64,000 nt of DNA, from assembly GCA_907163375.1 (NCBI GenBank), contig CAJQUW010015469.1, forward strand, positions 124,001 to 188,000. Reading direction: 5' to 3'. Under the pieces are notes generated by a model, which searched no databases, was not told where the DNA came from, and saw nothing but the letters and a program-made list of their open reading frames with translations. Below are positions 54,690 to 64,000 of the stretch, one piece after another. The translations under genes and the position numbers were made by a program. This DNA comes from Prostheceraeus crozeri. Lineage: Eukaryota; Platyhelminthes; Polycladida; Euryleptidae. Each line of letters opens with the position of its first letter. The first letter of the stretch is position 1.

Positions 54690-57357
54690 CACAGACAGAA
54701 GTCAGAGTTATAAAGTCTCGTCATGCTTGAGATGAAACATCTGCTACGCTGTGCTGACTTTGATATTGGGAGACGAAGCTTTCCAGAGTAAGGTAATACG
54801 GATGGAATCAGATGATATAATGGATGATCAATGTTCGCATGATTTTCTGAAATAGCTTAAAACCAATAATTTTTCGCCTGTACTCGAGAGGAGTGAATTT
54901 AGCACATTCACAATGATGAGCATTGGATATAATAAAGTGGGCTCGGTTTTGAATTTGCTCCAACTTATCGACCAACGTTCTCGGCAAGTCAACAAACAGA
55001 GGAGCTCCATATTCCAGTAGACCTCGTATACAGTTCTGATAAACAACAGTGAGTTCTGAAGGAGGAAGATAGTCACGCAATTGTCGGAGAATATACAACT
55101 TTGACGACGCTCTTTTGCAAATTTGCTGTATATGCAATTTCCATTTCATGTTACGATCTAAAAGGACACCCAGAATTCTCATATCCTCTTTCATTGGAAT
55201 ATTGGCTACCGTAAACGGAGACGTAGATATAGATGCAACTCTCTGAACAATCATTTGTTGGCACTTCTCTTCTTTAACACTCATGCCGTTCTGAAAAGTC
55301 CATTTTATAATTTCATCATAGACTGAAAACAGGTTCGATGTTGAGTCCTTTTTTCGTATTACATCTGCAGCAATGATGTCATCGGCGTATTTCAGAAGTA
55401 AAGAGTCGTGAGAAGGCAAAAACAGATCCGCTATGAAGTAACCAAAAAGAATTGGACCAAATGATGATCCCTGAGGAATACCACTAGGAACGTCAGATGA
55501 GGAACTTGATATTCCTTTCCATTTCACTTTAAATTTTCGGTCTGTTATATAATTCTGAGTAAAAGTGATGGTAAAACCATTAAACTCATCATTTATCATT
55601 TTTGCAATCAAAAGGTCATGCGATATTCGGTCAAAGCCTTTGAGAAGATCGATGGACATGATATGGCATGCGAGTACTTCGGGATCATCGAGGTGTGTTG
55701 TCAGATAATCTTCCAAGGCGATGAGAGCACAAACAGTGGAACTGCGTGGTCTGTAAGCAAACTGGCTATTGTCAAATTTAGTGACAAATTCATGTTTCAT
55801 ACACTTCAACAAACATTTTTCAAATAACCTGGCCGGCATTGGGAGCAAGGATATCGGTCTCAAAGAGTTTAAAGTTGGTGGAGTACTTTTTGGTAAAGGA
55901 GTCACATAGGCTGTTTTACATTTCTTAGGTAAATCTGCATGTTGTAGGCAAGAATTGAAGATGATGGTGAGTGGCTCAGCAATGTGAGTGGCAAACAAGG
56001 ACCAAACCTTAGATGGAATATCGTCTGAACCAGGGGATTTTTTCGGATTGACATGTTGTAATAAATCATTGAGTTCAGCCTCGTTTACTTGAAATGGAAC
56101 AGTAAATGGATACGGACGAAATGTTGAGGAGGAAGCAGTCTGCGTAACAAAACTTGAATGTAGAGTTTTTCTAATGTCTTCAAGAATACAATCAACAGAT
56201 TTGTCAGGATCACAGTTTGGTAACCAATTACTCATTGCATTCTGATCTCCTTTCACCCATTTGTATACATCCCATACCGATTTTCCTTCTGTCAACATAC
56301 GATTTCCCCAAGCTTTTTTGGCTTCATAAATAACAGTTTTCACTTTCTCCTTGTAATGATGGTACAGATGCCAATCTTTACTCCTGTATGCTTTATAACG
56401 TTTATTGATTAGGACCTTAACCACATTTGTCATCCACGGTGGGTCTTTTATTGACCGATTTACATAATCTATAGGCAACATGTCAAGACTGGCTTCGAGA
56501 TAAGAATAAAAAAGATGACACATTTGATCAAGATCACAATTAAGGAGATTACAACTCCAATCAACGGAAGAAAGATATTTCAAAGCAGGTAACAAGTTCG
56601 ATTCACGGAAATCATAGACTTTAACAAAATAATCATCAGAGACCAAGGTACATTTAGATTTCAGTAAGACAATGTTATGGTCACTAGTACTCAAAGGAGG
56701 AAGAATAATGCATGACAAATAAAACTATACATGTTCTTCAGGAATCAATATCAAGTCTAAGATAGCATCTTTGCGTGTTGGTTGTTGTACAAGATTTCGC
56801 AGACAAAAACTAGATAGAAAAATGTCTGTTTTAAAATGATTAAAGTCTCCAAGAAAGACAACTTTGCATAGCGGAAAACTTTTTAAATGACAATCAACTG
56901 AATTGATGATATGATTACAGACAGAGTTAAACTGATTTAAATTCAAAGAACTGCCGTGGGGAAAGTATAAATTGACAATGATGCCATGAAACTCTTTGTA
57001 TTTAACGCGAACAATCAGCATCTCAAATTCATTAGATTTAACAAAATATTCGAGAGTCTCTGATCTGAAAAAATTGCTTACGATGCAACACAAACCACCT
57101 CCTTTCTTGGAGGTATCTCGATCAGCACGATGGGTCGTATAACCAGGAAAAGATACGAAATTTAAACCAAATGAATCGTCAAGCCATGTTTCTGTCAGAC
57201 ATACAATGTTAGGACGGTAATCACATAAAAAGAGCGAAAATTCGTCAACTTTATTGACAATAGACCTACAATTAATGGTACAATAGGAAGGAAGAAAAAA
57301 ATATTTCTCAACTTCAACGTTTGCATTCTTAGGAGATTTAGGAAATTTGTAATTCAG
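54690..57357 (-). pseudogene. LINE ORF2: APE endonuclease plus reverse transcriptase
   Basis: The endonuclease half (57357-56725) has SYCTINCRSIVNKVDEF, CLTETWLDD, HRADRDTSKKGGGLC and VVFLGDFNHF; its final SDHN motif lies just after an in-frame UAG at 56727-56725. The RT half (56718-54808) has AYRPRSSTVCALIALED, MSIDLLKGFDRISHDLL, PSGIPQGSSFGPILFGYF and KYADDIIAAD, all intact. Near 54850 a frameshift moves the true end (HPLYHLIPSVLPYSGKLRLP) into another frame. There is no Met within the first 88 codons after the ORF1 stop. Two lesions only, so this is a young or slowly decaying copy. Confidence 0.85.
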
Positions 57358-58092
57358 TCAAAGCTCAGGAAAAATGTGCATCAAAGGTTTTTCGTAGTCT
57401 GTTACTTCACCGTCGACAAGAACTTTTCCTTTATACAGAACGATTTTCTTCTCAGGGTGGTTTGCTTTTAAAAGGCTGGTAACACTACGCAAACGATTGT
57501 GTTCCTTACGATCAATCGCGCATCTGTCAGGGTTAATATGAACATTTCTATAGGTAGGTAACTGCCTTAGATGTTTTGCACAATTGAGAACTTTATTTCT
57601 CTCTCTGGTGTTCTTCATAACTACTTTTATGATACGTGACCGGGACGGGTCAAACACCTTGCCAACACGGGAGCACGATGACATTTCAGTGGAAGCATCT
57701 AGCTCATTCGACAAGTTAGTAACTTTATGCTCCAAGTTTTCAGGTGTCTCATTTTCAGGCTCAATGAGGCCACTTATCACAAAATTCGTTGATAATTGTT
57801 TACGTTTTTCATACAATTTGTTTTTCTCAATCATCATAAGATGACCTTTGATTAGTGACAATTCCTCATCATACTTTCTAAGCTTCTCGTTGACTGTGTA
57901 CATTTCAGCATTTATAACAGTTTTTATCATAGCTGTGAATTCGTTTTTGATTTCTCGTTTAAACTCGTTCATTTTCGCTTCAAACTCATTCATGATAGTT
58001 GGCATTTCGGAATGAAATGCGTCTTTAATTTCACCGCGTATAACCTCGCGAATACGACCTTCATCTGTACTGGTTTTTCGTGTCTCAGGCAT
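57358..58092 (-). CDS. LINE ORF1 protein (coiled coil, RRM-like)
   Basis: 244 codons, intact. ORF1 proteins bind the LINE RNA and form trimers. Residues 15-95 are a strong coiled coil with heptad spacing (FEAKMNEFKREIKNEFTAMI, KLRKYDEELSLIKGHLMMIE). An RRM-like core follows (TNFVISGLIEPENETPENL, SCSRVGKVFDPSRSRIIKVV) and a C-terminal domain (NVHINPDRCAIDRKEHNRL) of the transposase_22 style. No zinc knuckle is seen. It ends in UGA directly followed by in-frame ORF2. Confidence 0.8.
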   Translation of the reverse strand: MPETRKTSTDEGRIREVIRGEIKDAFHSEMPTIMNEFEAKMNEFKREIKNEFTAMIKTVINAEMYTVNEKLRKYDEELSLIKGHLMMIEKNKLYEKRKQLSTNFVISGLIEPENETPENLEHKVTNLSNELDASTEMSSCSRVGKVFDPSRSRIIKVVMKNTRERNKVLNCAKHLRQLPTYRNVHINPDRCAIDRKEHNRLRSVTSLLKANHPEKKIVLYKGKVLVDGEVTDYEKPLMHIFPEL

Positions 58093-59850
58093 TGTACATG
58101 TAGAGATACTGCGTTCAATAAATGCTTTGTGTTTTGCTTGGGAATTCCAACCACCGGTGACGCAAGATAGAAAGTTTGCGTATATTGACTGACGTGGGCA
58201 ATGTCACGTGACAAAAATCGATATCCGCAGAAAAATTGAACGTGACTGGTTTCCAAATGCCAATTCTGAACAGCTGATTGTGATTGTGATTGACAATACC
58301 AATCGATGAAGCAAGCAAGGATATAGAAGCACTGCTGCTGCGAGAATTATAGATATCTATGGCGTTGGTATTCCAAAGACGAAAATAGAACACTCTACAC
58401 AATAATCGCTGCACCGAATGCACAGAACCGATAATGAACACAATTCCGACGACAGAATACTCGACTCAAAATACTGAGCAACACGGGAATAATATGCAAA
58501 AAGCAAAATCACCAACGAGACGAACGTCACCAGAGGATTCCAATGATATGAAACACTAATATCCAAAGCCACTTCAAACCCGCAAAACCAAGAATAAGGC
58601 AACACTATCCGGACAGAGAAACAACACGTCAAGCAACGACCGAATCAGCATGAGTCAGCAAACATACAGAGACAGGTCACATTATATAATGTCATTCGGC
58701 TATTGCCCGATCACCTAAGCATCATGGATATATAAAACTCAAGGTATGCTTGATTATGATAACGTCATCATTCAAGGCAACAAAATACAAAGCTAGTACA
58801 AGTATATTAAACAGATGAATTCCTTTACTTAGTAAGCCAATTAATAAACTTTTTCCAAAATAAGCCTAAGTTATCAATTATGATGCTACAAGAAGGGTAT
58901 GGTCAATTTACACTATGCAACGCAGCAATTACTCTGTAGAAACTATTCTCGGTCAGTAACTTAAATTGTTGGACAAAGTCATACACCTGCCTTGCAAATG
59001 GTAGGATAACAGAGGGGATTCTATTTCAATACACTATGAAAATCACTTTCCAGATTGATTGCAAATATTGACGCTGCATCAATTTGTATACAAGTTCCTA
59101 TTGGTTGAAATGGAAGAGATCATTCATGGACGTTCATTTATTCTTAATCCTTGTTTAAATATCAGAAATCTAATCTAGCGAGAGTCAACAGTCTGTAAGA
59201 AATTAGAGATAATACGTAACTGCAACAACAATTCTTTCATCTTTCCGCTGTGTGGTAATGATCTCACTGCTCTAATCAGTCAAAAATCAAATATACAAAA
59301 GTCTAGTTTGTGCCAAACAGAACAATAGAGCTCAAACAATAGAATGAAGCGAAAGCAATGTCATACATAGGTAGCTTGTTGTCACTCGTTTGTTCTGGAA
59401 AATGAAGTCGCGACTTCTCCCCTTGGTAATATACATTGTTAAATTGTGACTGAAGTCTGCTAACGTGCGGAAATCACATATAATAAAATATGAAAATTAT
59501 TTGTATATGATAAGCGTGAGGTAGTCCTGAAAAAGACTTATTAAGCGTTCACTGGGCTGAACACACGGATACTTAAAAGTTCACAAAGACAAGAACGAAA
59601 GTATAAAAATAAAGAAAGATATTTGGGGGACTTCTCGCTCCATTTCTGCCTCAAACCTGTTGACATGCTTTGGATAATGATTGTTGGGCTTGACACCGAT
59701 TTTTTCATCAAACTGCCTACCAAAGAGTCTCGCTAGTTCGGTTTGTTTTTTTCTAATAGCATGACAATATATTGATTCGTTGTTACATGCCGCATTACTC
59801 AAAACCCTTATTTCGGCGGATCACCCAATAATCTCCATCAAATCGTGTAT
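58093..59850. other. Probable LINE 5' UTR, then nothing recognised
   Basis: The first few hundred bases, moderately GC-richer than the surroundings, may be the 5' UTR of the adjacent LINE. The remainder holds only short open frames with no domain. Confidence 0.4.
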
Positions 59851-59879
59851 TGGTTTCTTGGATGACTGATCGCAAAGAG

Positions 59880-61440
59880 TCTTACTACATCATCGGGTCG
59901 TAAGCAGTGCAAGCAAGATAGCATCAGGAGTTCCACAGTGGTCATCAATTTCGCCGCATCTTTTCGCTATTCATGTAAATTCACTTGCACCGACTTCCGA
60001 CGATTCCGCAATTGTTAAATTCGTTGATGATATGGTTTATACACGGATGCAATCTCACACCAAAACCTCAGATATTATGAAGATAATGAATTGTGAAATC
60101 GAAACCCCACTGATTGGTGTAGTAGTCATCGTTCAAATTTGAATAATAACAAAAAACATAATGCATATACCGGAAAGTGTCCTCTTGGTGTTATAATCAA
60201 CTATATTTTATTATCTTTTATTTATCTTGGTGTAATCATTTAGCAAAATCTGAAATGGAATGAACATGTTGATAATGCGATCAAAACAGCCAATACAACT
60301 AGAGTAAAGAAAGTATGATTAAAGGCAGCCTAAATCAAGTAAGTCATCAATTCTCAAAGACATCATGTATTCAGTAAGTTAACATTGAGTCATTTAAAAA
60401 CATCAATTGCTGTAGGTAATCGTGATTAAGTATTTTTAACAAAAGTAGAAAGTGTCTAGGATTGCCAAAGTCTGGAACCTTTGCCAATAGGTCATCGATT
60501 AGAGATTTATTTTTGGCAACAGGAGTTGATTCTTCATAATTGCTTAAAACAGGAGTCGTGCTTTTATTGAAAAGTTCATTGCACGCATTTCACCACATGA
60601 ATTAGATTTTTATCCAAACTGTATCAGTCTATCATCTGATACAGAGTGGAAGAAGTCAGCATGATAAAAGTATTTGAGGCTGCTTCATTAAAATATTGAA
60701 TACTGGATTAGCCGATTTCGTTGGTCAATCCATCTGTTTTTTTGCCTTGATCCATCTGATTTTCGATACTCAGTTTCATTTGTGTGTCACTTTTCAAGAT
60801 CACTTAAATTAGTTCATAATGTCAAGACGAATTAATTGATTACCATTTTGTAAAAATATGTCTCAAAGTTAGTGAAACTTTAAGCCACATAAAGTTTCAT
60901 CTGATCAGATAGGCTAAAATGCACACTATGCAGCGGAAAAGTTTAACTATTCCGAAGTTAAAATGGACATGCATCCCCTGACTGCTTGAGCTTTCACTCG
61001 TCCTCAGAGGAAGTAGTTGAAGCAGTATAAAAATCAATGTATTCTTATTGTGGGGTAATTCAAAAGTTCAAGGTCGTTTTCCTGGACTATTCCGCTTTCT
61101 GCAATTTGAATTTGAACCTCGACAAATTTTAAAGATTTTTTTGATGTACTGAACACTTGTGCATGATTATTCTGTGAATTTCAATTATTGTTTGTCAACT
61201 GAAGAGACTTGGATTTTAGAATCTTATGAATGGATATGACGGCATTTTGCTTCTATTAAGTCAGCTCTATAACAAATAACAGAAAAAAATACAGAAAAGA
61301 CTAGGTATGTCTATGTTCTCAGATTTTTAAATGGCATCTTTTATGATTAACAAATAGCGTACTTTTAATTCTTTAAATTTTGCAAGAATTATTGATGAAT
61401 AAAGTTATAAAGCTAAAATAAAGTTATTATCATTATTACT
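59880..61440 (+). pseudogene. Old LINE relic, RT and 3' tail
   Basis: At about 59930-60050 one frame reads IASGVPQWSSISPHLFAIHV then AIVKFVDDMVYTR, a decayed G.PQGS..SP.LF and F.DD active-site block. Further on come YLGVII then NLKWNEHVDNAIKTANT (the LGV.....L.W..H......A) and LPKSGTFANRSSIRDLFLAT. The region ends near AATAAAGTTATTATCATTATTAC at about 61417-61440, a LINE-type tail. Many stops and frame changes; it is an old copy, different in sequence from the LINEs at 51.7 and 54.6 kb. Confidence 0.6.
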
Positions 61441-64000
61441 TCATAATTGTTCTGATGGAGAAAAACAGTTGTATTTTTCATGCCAAAATGTACGAAATAT
61501 ACACAATCAGTTGTTAACCCTTCGCTCTTAGAAACCTTCCTTCATGACCGATATAATGATAAGCCTAAATTATCGCAGTAAGGGCACTGATTAAGCTACA
61601 TGTATAATCTAAAATTGATTTATCTTGTGTTTTTTGAAGTTATTTTATTCTTTGCTATCTTTGCATCACATTGAAGAATTCAAATTACGGCATATTTGCG
61701 ACTCAGATTTGAGTGCATCTGTCACCTGATTCTGGAAATTCATAATTAATAAAATGTTGATCATGTGCTGCATTCAGAATTATCTGAATTCACGATTTCA
61801 TTTACACTTCAACATTTCTTTCAACAAAATTTTAGAAATATCGAAATAAAAGAAATTGACAGATATTATAAATTACTGTAGACCAAGAAAAAAAACTTCA
61901 GCAGCTTAAATGTTGTCACCACCAGTACATGATATTATTTAACACTTGCCGTTTGAAATTTCTTGTTCTTTACAAAAATTGATGCAGCACATGTGTCAAT
62001 TACCTGAATTTTTTTATTCTTTTGATACTCATGCCAGTATTATGACAATTTGCACTATTATTTTTATGACTTGGGCCCATTCTTTTTTGTACTTATTATT
62101 TTATGACGTATTTTCTTTTTCATAAAATACTAGCCACAAATTATTTATTCGTTCCATCGAGTGGATTTTTAGATGAATATAATTGCATTCTGATGAATGT
62201 GCAATCACTATTATATCTAGTTACATACAGATATTACTGAACGTATTAATTGATAAAACTTTGCATGGTGATAAAATGTTCATCGCTAAACATGTGCACA
62301 TTATCATCAGACAGAATTAATAATTATCATTACTTAAATTTGTCGTTTCCTGTCTCTTGCTGAGACCTTCCACTGAATAACGAATGCGATCTGTACGCAA
62401 ATTCATATTCCATGGAATCAAATTCTTCCGAAGTGATACTTCACTCATGATCTGTGGTTCATCTTGCATCTCTCATGATCATCGTATCTATCGAGAAAAT
62501 GAATCGAGCGCTTTTGATGGCTTTTCATTAACCAACAGCTAAGGAAATGATACTATTTCAAAGAGACCGCCAATTATTCGGATCTTGTGATAAAACACTT
62601 AAGCAATTTTATTTCGCTCAATAGTATGAAATATTTGACGAATGTTTTTATCTCCAGATTCTTCTTGAAGCTTTCAATCGTAATACTTCGACGAAATTCC
62701 GAATAATAGTCAACTTTCAGGTTAATCATACTTGAGAATCGCTTATCCAACTTCAAATTTTAGAATTAATCAAAAATTGAGATTGTCGTAGACTGTCAAA
62801 TCGTGGCCTCATATATGTGCAGAAATATCTCTCATTTTTCATTTTACGAATTTAGAAACAATGCCATTTTTACACATTTCTTTAAGAAAATGTCATAATA
62901 TTATCACTTCATTATTTCTTCATAAGCACAGCATCAAATGTAGATTTTCAACAGCAACGCTACGTTTATTTCAATGATTCAATACGGCCTATTTCAAATT
63001 CATATACTGTGCTATAGATGAATAGTGCTATAAAACTCGTGGTCCGTATTGTATTTGAATTGATAACTAACCACTTGCCTCTCTGCTTTCCTACCTCTGA
63101 GCAACCTGCAACAGTAGAATTAATGCTCATGTTAAGATTGTGTATACTGTGTAGTATGCAAAGTTTAATATGATCAATTGCATTTGCAATTGCAATTCTT
63201 TAACATTAATGAAGGCCTAGAGCACATTATTCACCTGTGTGTTAATCACACGTTCACTATGATAAGTTGCTGAAAGAAATTTATTGGTTGCTGTCTACTG
63301 CAGGCTGACCAACCGCGACTGTCATACAGTTTATGAGTGCATGATATGTGCACATGACATGGATATGTGCCGTGTCAGGGCTCATAAATCATACAGCACC
63401 AAATATTTCATCGCTTATGGGAGGGGTGACAAAGCCCCAAAAACTGTGTTTTATAGTTTGATCATTAGTTTAGATTTTCTTGCACTTGGAAAACACAAAT
63501 TTGGTGCATCGTGCATCATAATGTCGACAAACGTCCTTGATACTTGCCATGCCGATGACACTGTTGATTTACCGACATACAATGCTGGATTGAGTTTCTT
63601 TGTCTTCGTTGATATCACACATATTCATTTGATAAGTGACTGTAGCCATTTAGATTTACACACAGCGAAGAATCTGAACCTTTATGCACATTAATACATA
63701 ACTCTTCCTGAATGGAGAACTGATATTTCAAAGGATTTCAGTAACGATGTCATACTGACTTGAATGAGCTTATTTAATTACGACTTTCTCACTGAGCATT
63801 GTCTTCAGATGCGAGGCATCTTATAGGAGAGAAATGCTTATTTGGCGTTGCCACGCTATTGCTATATTTGCGCAATATTGGCATAAAGGATAAAAAGCTG
63901 ATGTAACTGCATCTGTTGCGTCTCATAAAGAAGTTAGGAGTCTTTCTTTGATGCTATCTCATGCAAAAGCTGTGAAGCGTGAATATAATTATTAAGATAC
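61441..64000. other. Intergenic, nothing recognised
   Basis: AT-rich DNA. The largest open frame (63284-63694, 136 codons, plus strand) has no recognisable domain, no promoter or splice context that I can see, and ordinary intergenic composition, so I do not call it a gene. Confidence 0.4.

Larger units (their letters stand above)
54556..58092 (-). mobile_element. Nearly full-length LINE (CR1/L2-like), about 3.5 kb
   Basis: Minus-strand element with ORF1 (58092-57358), ORF2 with endonuclease and RT (57357 to about 54690), a short 3' UTR and an (ATT)n tail seen as AATAATAAT on the plus strand at 54556-54574. ORF1 and ORF2 are in the same frame, separated by one UGA; a single UAG lies inside ORF2 and one frameshift near its end. 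The 5' UTR probably extends beyond 58092 but its start cannot be fixed. The same family left the fragment at 2100-2872. Confidence 0.85.

Noticed and set aside
63284-63694. 136-codon frame at the right edge of the window
   Set aside because: Longest frame in the region but no recognisable domain and no transcription context; chance in AT-rich DNA cannot be excluded.

Overview
The window is animal (metazoan, most likely aquatic invertebrate) nuclear DNA. It is AT-rich, has one spliced host gene with long GT..AG introns, and is crowded with transposable elements of many families. I found no rRNA, tRNA, CRISPR or bacterial-type operon. The species cannot be told from the sequence; the cathepsin B protein and the mix of hAT, Tc1/mariner, CR1/L2-like LINE, Penelope and Polinton elements fit many invertebrate phyla.

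Layout. 1-16.8 kb holds no clear host gene but several transposon fossils: a LINE tail (2.1-2.9 kb), a hAT-like element with target duplications (3.45-6.1 kb) carrying a Tc1-like transposase relic, a Penelope-like relic (6.1-7.0 kb), an RT-associated nuclease-like domain split by a 936-bp hAT-like MITE with a perfect 8-bp target duplication (9.4-11.1 kb), a minus-strand LINE relic (11.8-12.6 kb) and further MITEs (12.8-13.8 kb). 16.9-25.0 kb is a cathepsin B gene on the plus strand: three coding exons (20120-20497, 21313-21661, 24585-24910) and probably a 5' leader exon near 16.9 kb behind a TATA box. Its introns hold hAT-like MITEs and a foldback. 25-33.8 kb is intergenic with a hAT transposase relic and a Tc1-like relic.

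33,819-50,749 is a Polinton/Maverick (adintovirus-like) element with a matching 6-bp target duplication (GCCATC) on both sides and 2,364-bp terminal inverted repeats that are nearly identical. It is a recent insertion. Its genes include integrase with chromodomain, packaging ATPase, adenain-like protease, double-jelly-roll major capsid, a pVI-like basic protein, a large virion-type protein, a RING protein, a small membrane glycoprotein and several unknowns. No family-B DNA polymerase is visible. It carries roughly ten reading-frame breaks and is treated as a fossil. Most genes run leftward; small putative early genes sit just inside each inverted repeat behind TATA boxes. The terminal repeats and the left leader carry a recurring small hairpin with a constant CTAT loop, the most unusual pattern I saw.

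51.7-61.4 kb holds three more LINE copies: a 5'-truncated plus-strand copy (51.7-53.7 kb), a nearly whole minus-strand copy (54.56-58.1 kb) whose ORF1 and ORF2 share one frame across a UGA stop, and an old plus-strand relic (59.9-61.4 kb). The last 2.5 kb shows nothing recognisable.
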